Positions 24,911 to 34,361 of a DNA stretch of 64,000 nt are shown here, piece by piece; position 1 is the stretch's first letter; every line of letters begins with the position of its first letter. Both the position numbers and the translations under genes were made by a program. A model generated the notes under the pieces. That model was not told the DNA's origin, did no database searches, and was given only the letters and a program-made list of their open reading frames with translations. This stretch comes from CAXXOK01 sp963664595 (GTDB taxonomy: Bacteria; Bacillota; Clostridia; Christensenellales; Aristaeellaceae). The stretch is taken from assembly GCA_963664595.2 (NCBI GenBank), contig CAXXOK010000007.1:331140-395139 (forward strand). The letters run 5' to 3'.

Positions 24911-26002
24911 ATGACGAACACGGCGGTTTGCGATTGGCTGATGGCCCATGCCGACACACCGATACGCTATCGTATCGCACGTGAATTTCTGTTGGATTTT
25001 AAAACTGCACAGGCCCTCGAGCCGGAGCTTTTCAAGCATAAAGCCGTCGTGTTTTGGCTTGCTCTTTTAAAGCCTGCCTCTCCCCCGCAGCACCGTTGGA
25101 TGGAGCACGGCAGCTTTGATTTCTGTCTGGAAAATGCCCTGCTCAAAGCGGTTCAGCTGGGGCTGCACGGCGGCCTTCCGCCCGTGACGGACGCGGTAGG
25201 CTTTTATCTGGATAAGCTGGAGCGCTGCGCTCCTGAAACCCTGTTTCAGGATTTTTCTGCCCTGCTCACCGTAACCCTGCTGTCGCTGGCAGAGGTGCGG
25301 CATGAGCGGGTCCGGCAGGCGATGCTGCAACGGCTGGATCATCTGCAAAGCTTCTCCCTCCATGCCGCCGATCTGTACTTTTCCGCATCCGAGCGTGCCA
25401 AGCTGACCGGCGTTCCTGCCTGCTGGAAAAACCGGGAGCACTTCATCCGCCCGGCGTTCATCCGGGAGTACGGCTTTGGCTTTCCGCTGCTGTACGACCT
25501 GGTGGGGCTGCATTCGCTGTACCGCCTGCAAGACCCGGAAACCGACCGCAAAATCGACGATATCCTGCGCTATCTGTCCACCGACGCGTTTCACCGCCTG
25601 ATTGGAAACGGCTACGGCATCCTGGCAGAGGAAAACGGCGCGTACCATTCCATGGGCTGGGATCCGAAGTATCCCGGCTGGTTTGATGTACCGGCTTATC
25701 TGCAAAGCGGCAACATGCCCCGGCTGCTGTTTTTTGCGCTGCACGCGGCCCGGTATCCCGTGGCGCGCGCCACCCGATGGTTTGCCGACTTGCTTCATTG
25801 CCTGGACACTTATCAAACCGCCGAAGGCTGCTACGCTTTCCCCGCGGAGTGGCTTGCGGAAAAAACAGGCTACGCGGTGCTGGGCAGCCATCTTTCGTTT
25901 GGGGAAAACCGCCGCAAACACGGCTGGCGCGAGATCGAATCAACCTTTTTCATGCAGCTGCTTACGCAGGACCACCGCACGGCGCAGCACGGCGCCAGTT
26001 GA
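24911..26002 (+). CDS. Uncharacterised protein, possible terpenoid-cyclase-like helical toroid
   Basis: 363 residues, mostly alpha-helical, no signal peptide or membrane segment. Repeated helix pairs with aromatic and leucine-rich faces run through the protein (RIAREFLLDF, ENALLKAVQLGLHGG, DHLQSFSLHAADLYF, DDILRYLSTDAFHRL, WFADLLHCLDTYQTAEGCYAFP). The last part (GWREIESTFFMQLL) is typical of clostridial proteins described as squalene-cyclase/prenyltransferase-like alpha-alpha toroids. No catalytic motif is obvious, so I do not assign a reaction. It starts 8 bp after the HPr-like gene and is probably in the whiA operon. Confidence 0.6.
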   Translation: MTNTAVCDWLMAHADTPIRYRIAREFLLDFKTAQALEPELFKHKAVVFWLALLKPASPPQHRWMEHGSFDFCLENALLKAVQLGLHGGLPPVTDAVGFYLDKLERCAPETLFQDFSALLTVTLLSLAEVRHERVRQAMLQRLDHLQSFSLHAADLYFSASERAKLTGVPACWKNREHFIRPAFIREYGFGFPLLYDLVGLHSLYRLQDPETDRKIDDILRYLSTDAFHRLIGNGYGILAEENGAYHSMGWDPKYPGWFDVPAYLQSGNMPRLLFFALHAARYPVARATRWFADLLHCLDTYQTAEGCYAFPAEWLAEKTGYAVLGSHLSFGENRRKHGWREIESTFFMQLLTQDHRTAQHGAS

Positions 26003-26027
26003 TAATTCTGTCTAAAAACGATATGAT
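25999..26027 (+). promoter_or_regulatory. Promoter of the amylase-recF pair
   Basis: TTGATA (25999-26004), 17 bp, TATGAT (26022-26027). The -35 overlaps the stop codon region of the preceding gene. Confidence 0.6.
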
Positions 26028-26058
26028 AGAAGCAAATCCGTAAGAGGGAGGCGGTTGC

Positions 26059-27873
26059 ATGTTCTGCCATGATTCTCATTCTCCGGAATATCGTCAGCCC
26101 ATTGGCGCTGTCGTCTGCGGCGGCACGGTGACGTTGCGTTTCTTTTGCAGCGAAACGCATCCCATTACCGTGCGCACCTGGGACGGAACGGAGCATACCG
26201 CCCCCATGGCCCCCATCGGCAGCGGAGTGTACGAGGCAACGCTTACCGCGCCGCAGACGCCCATGCTTTTCTGGTACGATTTCATCATCCATACGCCCGA
26301 TGGCGACGTTCGTTACGGCAACGCGGACGACGGCCTGGGCGGCGAAGGCCATGTGGTGTATGATACGCTGCATGCCTTTCAGATCACGGTGTATGATTTT
26401 CTGTATGAAACGCCGAAGTTTCTGCGGGAGGGCGTTCTCTACCAAATCTTTCCGGACCGTTATGCCCGCGGCACAAACGCCGTAACCCCAGCGCAGCAGA
26501 ACAAGATTAACGAGGCGCATCCCGAGGCCACCTTTCATAAAAAGTGGAACGAGCCGCCCGCGCTATCCATTGATCCCGAAAACGGCGATAACCGCGCGCT
26601 GGACTTTTTCGGCGGCACGCTGCAGGGCATTGAGGAAAAGCTGCCCTATCTGCAGGAGCTGGGCGTGACCGTTTTATACCTGAACCCCATCGTGCGCGCG
26701 CGCACCAACCACCGCTATGATACGGGCGACTATCACCGGATTGATCCGGTGCTGGGCTCCCTGCGCAGCTTCACCTCCCTCACGGCCAAGGCGGAAGCGC
26801 TGGGCATCCGCGTTATTCTGGACGGCGTGTTCAGCCACACCGGCGCGGACAGCCTGTATTTCAACCGTTTCGGACGCTATAAGGGCAAGGGCGCGTACCA
26901 GAGCCTCAAGTCCCGCTATGCCTCCTGGTACCATTTTGACGAGTTTCCCGATACATACAACACCTGGTGGGGTTTTTACACCCTGCCCGCCGTGGATAAG
27001 GAGCAGCCGGACTATCAGCATTTTCTGCTCAATCAGGAAAACGGCGTCCTGCCCTATTGGATGGCAAACGGCGCTTCCGGCTGGCGGCTGGACGTAGCCG
27101 ACGAGCTGCCGATGATCTTGCTGCGCAAAATGCGCTATGCCGTGAAACGGGCCAGCGAAACCGGCGCGTTGATCGGCGAGGTATGGGAGGACGCCAGCAA
27201 TAAAATCAGCTACGGGCAGCTGCGCTCCTACTGCCTGGGCGATACGCTGGACAGCGTGATGAACTATCCCCTGCGCCGCGCCGTGATTGACTTTTTTACC
27301 GGCCGCATCACCGCGCATGCGCTGGCGCGGCTGATATTGCACCAGCGCGAGGTCTATCCCGCGCCGTTCCACTACAGCCTGATGAACCTGCTGGGCAGCC
27401 ACGACCGCGTACGCGCGCTCAACGCCTTTGCGGGCTATGATATGGAGGGCATTCACCAGATGGCGCGGGAGGAAGCAAGGCATATAACCCTGAACGCGGA
27501 TCAGCTTGCGCTGGCCAAGGCGCGGTATGTGGAAGCGCTGAAGCTTATATGCGCGCTGCCGGGCATCCCCTCGGTATACTACGGGGATGAGATCGGCATG
27601 CAGGGCATGGCCGATCCGTGGAACCGCGCGCCCATGGCGTGGAACAAAATCGACAAGGAGCTGCAAAGCGCCGTACAAGCCCTGCTGCACGAACGCCGCA
27701 ACAGCCCCGCGCTGCAGACAGGCTTTCTGGATGTCAAGGCAACCGGAGCCGATACGCTCATCATCCGCCGCACAGCGAAAAACGGGCTGGACGCCTTTGG
27801 CGCTCCGCTGTCCGGGCCGGACGCGGAGATCACCGTCACACGGCAGCTTCCGCCGTTTGCCGCAAAGGCGTAG
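26059..27873 (+). CDS. GH13 alpha-amylase family enzyme (neopullulanase/cyclomaltodextrinase type)
   Basis: 604 residues. The first ~115 residues form an N-terminal immunoglobulin-like starch-binding domain (CBM34 type). The GH13 barrel starts at GVLYQIFPDRYARG and shows the four conserved regions: VILDGVFSHTG, GWRLDVADE with the nucleophile Asp345, ALIGEVWED with the acid/base Glu374, and LLGSHDRVR with Asp449. VTVLYLNPIVRARTNHRYDTGDY is the usual region V neighbourhood. No signal peptide, so it acts inside the cell on imported maltodextrins or cyclodextrins. AGAGGGAGG precedes the ATG. The gene end supplies the ribosome site for recF 3 bp downstream. Confidence 0.92.
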   Translation: MFCHDSHSPEYRQPIGAVVCGGTVTLRFFCSETHPITVRTWDGTEHTAPMAPIGSGVYEATLTAPQTPMLFWYDFIIHTPDGDVRYGNADDGLGGEGHVVYDTLHAFQITVYDFLYETPKFLREGVLYQIFPDRYARGTNAVTPAQQNKINEAHPEATFHKKWNEPPALSIDPENGDNRALDFFGGTLQGIEEKLPYLQELGVTVLYLNPIVRARTNHRYDTGDYHRIDPVLGSLRSFTSLTAKAEALGIRVILDGVFSHTGADSLYFNRFGRYKGKGAYQSLKSRYASWYHFDEFPDTYNTWWGFYTLPAVDKEQPDYQHFLLNQENGVLPYWMANGASGWRLDVADELPMILLRKMRYAVKRASETGALIGEVWEDASNKISYGQLRSYCLGDTLDSVMNYPLRRAVIDFFTGRITAHALARLILHQREVYPAPFHYSLMNLLGSHDRVRALNAFAGYDMEGIHQMAREEARHITLNADQLALAKARYVEALKLICALPGIPSVYYGDEIGMQGMADPWNRAPMAWNKIDKELQSAVQALLHERRNSPALQTGFLDVKATGADTLIIRRTAKNGLDAFGAPLSGPDAEITVTRQLPPFAAKA

Positions 27874-27876
27874 CGT

Positions 27877-29001
27877 ATGAAGTTTACGTCCCTGCAGCTG
27901 AAAAATTTCCGCAATTATTCCTCGCTGGATCTGAAACCCAGCGAGGGTATTACTGTGCTCTACGGAGCCAACGGATCCGGTAAAACCAACCTGCTGGAGT
28001 CCATGCATCTTTTGTCCGTGGGGCGCAGCCACCGCACCTCCGCCGACCGCGAGATGATCGCCGAGGGCGAGGACGTGGCGTTTATCCGCGCACAAACCCA
28101 ACGGCTGGACGGCAAGCACGATATTGAGGTGCGGCTGTATCCGCTGTTGAAGCCGCAGAAACGTGTACTGATCCACGGCAAGGCCGCCGAACGGATTTCC
28201 GATATGATGGGCCACGCCACCACCGTGATGTTCGCACCGGAGGATCTGCGCATCGTGAGCGACGGCCCGGCGGCGCGACGCCGGTTTATCGATATGCAGC
28301 TCAGCCAGATCCGCCCCAGCTATCTCAAAGCCCTGCGGCGGTACCTGACTACGCTGGAAAGCCGCAACGCGCTGCTGAAAGCGCAAAAGAACAAACCCGC
28401 CGATGATTTTGACCGCCAGATGGACGCGTGGGACGAGCAGCTGGCAGGCGCCGCCGTGTATGTGGTAGAGCCGCGCCGGTGGTTTTTAACGGAACTTTCC
28501 GCGCGCGCACAGGAGCAGTACGCCGCCATTGCCGAGGACCGGGACGAGGTGTTCACCCTCCGCTATACCGGGCCGCTGGCGACCACGCCAACCCCCTACC
28601 GCGATATGCTGGCCGCCCTTAAGCGCAGCCGCGACGAGGACGCGCGGCGGCTGTTTACCACCTTCGGCCCGCACCGGGACGATCTGTCCCTGATGCTCTC
28701 TGGCAAGGAGCTGCGCGCCTATGGCAGCCAGGGGCAGGTGCGCACAGCGGTGCTGAGCATGAAGCTGGGCGAAATTCAGCTGATTGAAAACGAAATGGGC
28801 GAGCTGCCCACCCTGCTGCTGGATGATGTGTTTTCCGAGCTTGATCACCAGCGCCGCAACGCCCTTTTACAATCCACCCAGGGCGTGCAGACCTTTATCA
28901 CCTGCACCGACAAATCCGACGCTGCGGGCGCGAAGGCCGACGCCTTCTACTGTGTAACGGCAGACGAACAGGGAAAGGCCAGCCTCACGCCTGACGCATA
29001 G
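27877..29001 (+). CDS. recF: DNA replication/repair protein RecF
   Basis: 374 residues. RecF loads RecA at single-strand gaps together with RecO and RecR. Visible features: LKNFRNYSSLDLKPSEG at the start, Walker A GANGSGKTNLLE, FAPEDLRIVSDGPAARRRFIDM, the ABC signature region YGSQGQVRTAVLSMKLGE and Walker B LLLDDVFSELD. Length is normal. AAAGG inside the amylase 3' end sets the ATG at 27877. recF is usually in a dnaA-dnaN-recF cluster at the origin; here it is paired with an amylase and lies about 33 kb from dnaA. Confidence 0.96.
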   Translation: MKFTSLQLKNFRNYSSLDLKPSEGITVLYGANGSGKTNLLESMHLLSVGRSHRTSADREMIAEGEDVAFIRAQTQRLDGKHDIEVRLYPLLKPQKRVLIHGKAAERISDMMGHATTVMFAPEDLRIVSDGPAARRRFIDMQLSQIRPSYLKALRRYLTTLESRNALLKAQKNKPADDFDRQMDAWDEQLAGAAVYVVEPRRWFLTELSARAQEQYAAIAEDRDEVFTLRYTGPLATTPTPYRDMLAALKRSRDEDARRLFTTFGPHRDDLSLMLSGKELRAYGSQGQVRTAVLSMKLGEIQLIENEMGELPTLLLDDVFSELDHQRRNALLQSTQGVQTFITCTDKSDAAGAKADAFYCVTADEQGKASLTPDA

Positions 29002-29039
29002 CTGCCGCGCAGGGCATGGCCTGAAACGGATAATAAGAA

Positions 29040-29282
29040 ACACTGCCTTGCCTTTGCATAGCGGTGTCAGATTGTTAAAAAGAAGGGTCCAGGGCTGAAA
29101 GTCCTGGTCAGGGTGCAGGGGTGAAACCCTTGCCGGGGATTGGGGTGGAACCCCAAGGGCTTACGTTACAGCAAAGGGGTAAGCGAGCGAACAGCGCCGA
29201 AGGCGCTATGAAGCGAGCGGCAATAATAACCCGAAAAGGTTCTTTGACAGGCCGACACCGCCATGCCTTTGCATAGCGGTGT
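29040..29282 (+). repeat. Terminator-nested repeat, copy B, with both flanking hairpins
   Basis: First hairpin: ACACTGC cttgcctttgcata GCGGTGT (29040-29067). The element body is 29068-29254 (187 bp). Second hairpin: ACACCGC catgcctttgcata GCGGTGT (29255-29282), then a T-run. The hairpins match at 26 of 28 positions. The body has the hairpins CCAGGGC/GTCCTGG, GCAGGGGT/ACCCTTGC, TTGGGGT/ACCCCAA and AGCGCC gaa GGCGCT in order. The second hairpin's T-run makes it the better terminator for recF. Bases 29283-29430 show no gene. Confidence 0.85.
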
Positions 29283-29430
29283 TTCTTTTGGCAGACAACA
29301 GATGCGCTCTCCCTGTCGGTGAACCGAGATTGATTCAGCGCTCCCTGGTCTTTTAAGCCTCACGGCACGGTCGGGGCCGCATAAAAGCGCCGCCCCGGCC
29401 TGATTGCGATACAGCAATCCCGCAAAGGAT

Positions 29431-31347
29431 TCAATCCTGTTTCCCAGCTTTTTGTATGGCTTCATGCACCACCATGGCATCGGCGTCGTACCGCTTATCC
29501 AGCACGTGACTGGCCTTTCGGTTGGCGACCGTATCAAAGATAATGGAAAAATCATAATCCGGGGGATACAGCTCCGCCGCCGCCACCCGCAGCTGCAGGC
29601 GCGTATGCTTTACGACACGCTTCTCCCCCTTCACCTGAACAATCACGTCCCCGTTTTCATCCGACGGGCGGTATACGATGCCCGTTTCCTTCTGGGGCAG
29701 CACCATTACGCTGTCGCCCATGGTAAAATGCTGTTCCTGAGGTTTATGAATCGCTTCCGCCCGGATCAGGCGGCTTTGGGGAGCCCGCATCACAGGCGGT
29801 TTTTTTTCGTTCGTTATCTGTCCCCCGCCATATACGGCCTGATGGGCCCGGGCGAGCAGGTGCCCGGCCAACCCCAGCCGCCCGGCAATTTGCAGGGCGC
29901 AGCTTTCCCCCACCTTGCCCATCTCCAGCTGGTACTGCGGCGCGAGTGTTTCGGGATTGAAAGCCATGCGCGCCCTCAGCACATGTTCCGCCGTCTGCGC
30001 GTAGGTTTTGATCTGCGGATAATGTGTGGTAACCATAAACATGCAGCCGCGCAGGCGCAGCTCTTCCAGCACGGCAATGCCGATGCCCATGCCCTCGGCG
30101 GGGTCGGTGCCGCTGCCAAGCTCGTCCAGCAGCACAAGGCTGTCCCGGCTGGCGTTTTCCAGAATATGGATGACATTGGTCATATGGCCGGAGAAGGTGG
30201 ACAGGTTCTGCGAAATGTTCTGGCTGTCTCCGATATCGCACCAGATACCATCCTGCATGGCGATATAGCTGCCCTCCCCGCAGGGAATATGCAGGCCGCA
30301 CTGCGCCATCAGCGACAGCAGGCCGACCGTTTTAATCGCCACCGTTTTCCCCCCGGTATTGGGGCCTGTGATGATCACACCCCGGTCGCCGCCCTCCATG
30401 CGCAGGGTCAGCGGCACACAGGTTTCCGGGTCGAGCAGCGGGTGCCGCCCCTCCATGATGATCAGCTTCCGCTCGCTCCCGATCTCCACCGGACGCGCGC
30501 CCATCGCTGCGGAAAGCTTGGCCTTGGCAAACAGCACATCAAGCTCCACCATCCGCTTCATGTTGGCACGGATGGGCTGCGCCTCGTCCGCCACCAGCGC
30601 GCTGAGCGTATAAAGCACGCGGCGTGTTTCCTCGTCCTCACTGATCAGGACGGCGGAAAGTTCGTCCCGCAGCGAGGATACGGCCGAGGGCTCGATAAAC
30701 ACCGTGGTGCCGGACGCGGAGGTATCCACCACCGTGCCGTTCACCTGCTTTTGATAGCGCCGCTGCACAGGCAGCACATCGCGCCCGCCCCGGCTTGTGA
30801 TATACCCGTCCGACAGGTATTGCTTGTGGGTGCGCAGGAATTGGTTAAGCTTTTCCCTTATTTTGCCTTCCAGCAGCAGCTTCTTACGGCGCAGGTCGCG
30901 CAACAGCGGGCTGGCCTCGTCGCGGACCTCGTCTTCAAAAACACAGCGCTGGATTTCCGACTGCAGGTCGGCAAGCAAATGGATGCCCTGCCCATAGCTG
31001 GCCAGTGTGGCATCCCGCGACGCGATACGGCTCAGGTATCCCGTCATCCGTTTGCAGGCTGCGGCAAAGGCCGCCACGCCGTTCAGCTGCTCGGGAGCCA
31101 GCATGGATCCGATTTCCGCGTGCGTCAGGGTTTCGTTCAGCCGGGTCATCAGCGGCAGCGGCGGCGCGCCGAAGGCGTCCAGCACACGCCGGGCGGCGGT
31201 GGTTTCCATCATGCGGCTTTCGCACAGCCGCTCATTCAGGATGGGTGAAAGCCCGTCCAGCACGCCCCGGGCGTCGTCGGATACGGCGAGCGTTTTGATC
31301 TGATCAAGGATGATTGGAAATTCAAAGGTTTCAAAATGGGGATTCAT
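29431..31347 (-). CDS. MutS2-like ATPase without Smr domain
   Basis: 638 residues. It has the MutS2 N-terminal helical clamp, then DVLPVQRRYQKQVNGTVVDTSASGTTVFIEP, MEGRHPLL, Walker A ITGPNTGGKT (327-336), the STFSGHMTNVI block and Walker B LVLLDELGSGTDPAEG. After the ATPase there is a KOW-like segment (FTMGDSVMVLP, VKHTRLQLRVA). Typical MutS2 is ~780 residues and ends with the Smr endonuclease domain; here the protein stops before it. The family acts in ribosome-collision rescue and anti-recombination. Loss of Smr suggests a form that splits ribosomes or remodels DNA without cleavage. The gene stands alone on the minus strand. Confidence 0.87.
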   Translation of the reverse strand: MNPHFETFEFPIILDQIKTLAVSDDARGVLDGLSPILNERLCESRMMETTAARRVLDAFGAPPLPLMTRLNETLTHAEIGSMLAPEQLNGVAAFAAACKRMTGYLSRIASRDATLASYGQGIHLLADLQSEIQRCVFEDEVRDEASPLLRDLRRKKLLLEGKIREKLNQFLRTHKQYLSDGYITSRGGRDVLPVQRRYQKQVNGTVVDTSASGTTVFIEPSAVSSLRDELSAVLISEDEETRRVLYTLSALVADEAQPIRANMKRMVELDVLFAKAKLSAAMGARPVEIGSERKLIIMEGRHPLLDPETCVPLTLRMEGGDRGVIITGPNTGGKTVAIKTVGLLSLMAQCGLHIPCGEGSYIAMQDGIWCDIGDSQNISQNLSTFSGHMTNVIHILENASRDSLVLLDELGSGTDPAEGMGIGIAVLEELRLRGCMFMVTTHYPQIKTYAQTAEHVLRARMAFNPETLAPQYQLEMGKVGESCALQIAGRLGLAGHLLARAHQAVYGGGQITNEKKPPVMRAPQSRLIRAEAIHKPQEQHFTMGDSVMVLPQKETGIVYRPSDENGDVIVQVKGEKRVVKHTRLQLRVAAAELYPPDYDFSIIFDTVANRKASHVLDKRYDADAMVVHEAIQKAGKQD

Positions 31348-31739
31348 AGCCGATCTCTCCTCATGGTTTCATGTCTGGTTTTTCACGCATGAGCAGAATG
31401 CGGGCGTTTTTGAGATACGCAGCAACAGAAAAAACATAGCCGACGCTATGTCCACAGTTCCCCTATACAGGCGGGTACTGCCGACTATCGTTCCGTATCA
31501 AAAAGGTATACCAAAACGCGATCATGCGGTCGCTTTGCATTCAGTACAGCCTTCGCTCTTTACAGAACCGATAACAAACAAGTACCTCCAACACTTTAAT
31601 AGCATCAGTATACTAAACCTTTCTTAATTTTGCAAGCCTTATCAAAGAAGCCCGCAGACGGCAAAACAAACGCCTTCCTTATCCGAAACTTTGATCCTTG
31701 CTATCGTTCCATTTTTTCCAGCATCCGGCCGTTATGATT
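31348..31739. other. AT-rich intergenic stretch, no gene seen
   Basis: Probably contains the mutS2 promoter region. I found no reading frame with a ribosome site, no RNA gene and no repeat. Composition is more AT-rich than the flanking genes. Confidence 0.4.
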
Positions 31740-31886
31740 TTACTTTACATCAAAAACAAGATATTTATCATTTGCATCCAGATAAGCTTTCAGTTTAGCA
31801 AACGCCTCCTCCGCAGAAGTGTACTCGTACTGGATGAACCATGTCGAATCCCGATAGCAGTACCAAACATCAAGCACATCCCTCTG
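31740..31886 (-). pseudogene. Remnant coding fragment of an unknown protein
   Basis: The complement reads VWYCYRDSTWFIQYEYTSAE, then EAFAKLKAYLDAND, YLVFDVK and stop. This is protein-like and ends cleanly, but is closed upstream by an in-frame TGA with no good start. It looks like the C-terminal ~45 residues of a lost gene. The family was not recognised. A GTG within the fragment could start a 42-residue peptide, but no ribosome site supports it. Confidence 0.35.
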
Positions 31887-31917
31887 TCATTGATACAATG
31901 ACAGAGGGATGTGCTTG
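31871..31917. terminator. 22-bp perfect inverted repeat with 3-nt loop
   Basis: Positions 31871-31892 pair perfectly with 31896-31917 around the loop ATA. It overlaps the 5' end of the gene remnant. It is stronger than a normal terminator and has no clean T-run, so its role is uncertain. Confidence 0.5.
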
Positions 31918-32010
31918 TATATTGCCATTATGGCTCTACTAAGCCTGCGAAACATCGTAAATATACGTAAGCGAGTGAGCACCATATAATCTTCTATGGT
32001 GATTCGGCAG

Positions 32011-33303
32011 TTATTCTCCTGTCAATGGAACGCATACGGAACGATCCATATCATATATCCAATACGTATTGTTGACGGGGTTGATAGACGTTGGGTCGAA
32101 ATCATCCGCTTCCGGGTTCCATGCGGGCTGATACGTTCGCGGTACAATCAGCACAGCGTCAGGCAACGCTGCGGACACGGGATTCAGTTCGAGGCGGTAT
32201 GCAATATAGTCTGTTCCCTCTTCGTCTGTTTTCATCCCCCATCGGTTGCCGCCTGTCAGATCCGCCTTGGTATCCGCATCAAGCAGGGTTACGCTCTCGC
32301 TGCGCTGTGCTTCCAATGCTTCAGATGACGCATACATGCGAAGGATGCAATATCCACCCATGCTTGAGTATTGGAAATCCTCAATCTGATATTTGCAATC
32401 CTGCAGATCGAAAACCGTTTGAACCGGTTTCACAGCATTGATTTTATCGCTATTCAATACGATATCGAATGTGCAATCCATGGTTTCAATTCGTTGGACC
32501 CAACCAAGCTCCCGGTATACTTTTTCATGCTCTGCCGCGCTGTATGCTGTAAAATAATCATCTGGAATAAAGCCTGAAAGATCGCAAAATCCGGTTGAGT
32601 CTGCTGGCAGACGGTTTCCGCCGATAATACTTTCTACAGTGTCGTATCCTCTCTCAGCCAAAACCGGAGAGCTCAGAGGCTTCCAAATACTGATTTGGCA
32701 GGATAATGTGATTGTTTTTCCTTCCAGTGAGGATCGAAGAGCTGAAAACTCATCTTTCCCGATGCCATGATAACGAGCTGTGTATTCGATTGAATCAGCT
32801 AACGCAATACCATCTATATGCCCGCCTAAAAGCTGGCCGTAGCCAAAAGAATCGGAAATAAAGCCGGGTCCCATCTCCAGAGCCAACGCCGTGCCATTAA
32901 TCCGAAATTCTTTCATGGTATACATATACTGTTGATCTGTCAGATTCTGAAGCGTCCAATCCAAGTATAGGGAATCGCCCGAAAACAGATACTCGTTTAA
33001 AACGAATACGCCGTTTTCTCCCTGGATTTCTTCGCTTGGCTGGACAAGCTGCTGTTGGGCATCCTGAGGAACCGTGCTTTGCGATCCATACAGTTGGTCG
33101 AGTATTCCCGAACGAACCAAAGCGTATGCGCTGCCGATAACAAGCAGCAGCAAGATCGTTGTCAGTAGTAAACCGGCCGATAACTTAGTCTTCACTTTTT
33201 TCCCTCCGATTATTTCAGTCATGATCCTTTCTTCCTGAGGCTTTGATACAGAAAGACCGGAAAGTGTCGCATCAATACTATTGAAAATATCGTTACTTTT
33301 CAT
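32011..33303 (-). CDS. Anti-sigma factor-like membrane protein (DUF4179 type)
   Basis: 430 residues. An N-terminal cytoplasmic segment (MKSNDIFNSIDATLSGLS) comes first, then one membrane helix (LSAGLLLTTILLLLVIGSAYALV, about residues 45-67). The large extracytoplasmic part has VFVLNEYLFSGDSLYLDWTLQNLTD and later IETMDCTFDIVLNSD. This layout fits DUF4179 proteins, which hold an ECF sigma factor inactive. Its ATG at 33303 lies inside the 3' end of the sigma gene (11-nt overlap), so the pair is translationally coupled. The AAGGA in front of it is within the sigma gene. Confidence 0.8.
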   Translation of the reverse strand: MKSNDIFNSIDATLSGLSVSKPQEERIMTEIIGGKKVKTKLSAGLLLTTILLLLVIGSAYALVRSGILDQLYGSQSTVPQDAQQQLVQPSEEIQGENGVFVLNEYLFSGDSLYLDWTLQNLTDQQYMYTMKEFRINGTALALEMGPGFISDSFGYGQLLGGHIDGIALADSIEYTARYHGIGKDEFSALRSSLEGKTITLSCQISIWKPLSSPVLAERGYDTVESIIGGNRLPADSTGFCDLSGFIPDDYFTAYSAAEHEKVYRELGWVQRIETMDCTFDIVLNSDKINAVKPVQTVFDLQDCKYQIEDFQYSSMGGYCILRMYASSEALEAQRSESVTLLDADTKADLTGGNRWGMKTDEEGTDYIAYRLELNPVSAALPDAVLIVPRTYQPAWNPEADDFDPTSINPVNNTYWIYDMDRSVCVPLTGE

Positions 33304-33814
33304 GATATTCACATCCTTCCCGTTTCGTGCGCATGAGAGCATACGCTTTCTGCAGCCGATTCTGCACGGCCGATCGGCTGAGTTTGAGAGCATAGCCAAC
33401 TTCCGCCATGGACAGCCGCTGGTAATAATACAGTAAGACCACCTGTTTATACTTATTGGGAAGAGCCATAACGTCAAAGAATATCGCCCGGAGTTCTTCC
33501 GGGTAGTTACGAAGGGCGGGCGGGATTGTTTCAAGCGTCATCGATGGATCGACATGCCGAACCCATGCCGACCGTTTATAATCCTTACAGGTGTTGATGG
33601 CAATTCGCATGATCCATGTTTTCGCTGAGCAGTCGTTTTTCTTGAGAAACCCATCCATTTTACGCCAAACTTTCACAAAGGTATCCTGTAAGGCATCTTC
33701 TGCCAATGAACGGTCTGCCAAATAGGTGAAGCACATACGCAATATGCAATCACAATATTCCGCAAACCATGCTTCAAATTGCTGCAGTCTGTTATCGTCT
33801 TTATAGGTAGTCAT
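33293..33814 (-). CDS. ECF RNA polymerase sigma factor
   Basis: 173 residues. Region 2 is seen as LRMCFTYLADRSLAEDALQDTFVKVWRKMDGF and TWIMRIAINTCKDYKR. Region 4 is LPNKYKQVVLLYYYQRLSMAEVGYALKLSRSAVQNRLQKA, with a clear helix-turn-helix. There is no regulatory extension. The ATG at 33814 follows GGTGAAGGAG; an upstream methionine five codons earlier overlaps that site. It overlaps the anti-sigma gene downstream. The stretch CGTCTAATAG just upstream (33838-33847, minus strand) resembles an ECF -10 element and would allow autoregulation. Confidence 0.92.
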   Translation of the reverse strand: MTTYKDDNRLQQFEAWFAEYCDCILRMCFTYLADRSLAEDALQDTFVKVWRKMDGFLKKNDCSAKTWIMRIAINTCKDYKRSAWVRHVDPSMTLETIPPALRNYPEELRAIFFDVMALPNKYKQVVLLYYYQRLSMAEVGYALKLSRSAVQNRLQKAYALMRTKREGCEYHEK

Positions 33815-33837
33815 ACGGAACTCCTTCACCCCCCTAT

Positions 33838-33847
33838 CTATTAGACG
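33838..33847 (-). promoter_or_regulatory. Possible ECF-type -10 element of the sigma operon
   Basis: Minus-strand CGTCTAATAG, 24 bp before the sigma factor start codon. A matching AAC-type -35 was not clear at the expected distance, so this is tentative. Confidence 0.35.
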
Positions 33848-34326
33848 ACAGAAAAGCAGAATTCTGCCAATTGGAAAAATGATTAAAGAATGGTTAATTT
33901 ATCGTTAAGGCATATCTCGCTAATACGCATCGATACGATTGGTTCCCTATCATATTCGCCTCCGTGTTCCATTTAGTCAATGTTTCGCTCAAATTTGCAT
34001 ATTGGTATCAAACGACAGCGATCTTTTTCATGGAGATTGGCTGATAGGATGCGGAGAACGAAAAACGAATCATTGTATTGATTCAGCCGTCATCAGACAG
34101 TTGTCATTGGAAGCCCCTTTGATTCCCCTGAACACTTTTTTATACTCCTTCCCATCCTTGCGTAAATCATAGGAGATCATTAAAACCATAGATCATTCCT
34201 CCTGCCGAGCGTTTTCTACACGTGCCATATACTGCCTCACAATTTTCTTCTATTGGTAGTTTGCCAGGCTAATTTAGCGACTGGAATAGCTTGAACACAT
34301 CACAGAATCTCACGAAACCCACCCCC
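33848..34326. other. Intergenic stretch, no gene seen
   Basis: AT-rich, with no ribosome site linked to a plausible reading frame, no repeat and no RNA motif that I recognise. The last bases lead into the thrS promoter. Confidence 0.4.
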
Positions 34327-34355
34327 TTGACAGGGCCGCGCACGCGTGCTATGCT
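34327..34355 (+). promoter_or_regulatory. Promoter of the T-box-thrS unit
   Basis: TTGACA (34327-34332), 17 bp, TATGCT (34350-34355). The transcript would begin near 34362 and contain the T-box leader. Confidence 0.75.
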
Positions 34356-34361
34356 GTTTGC

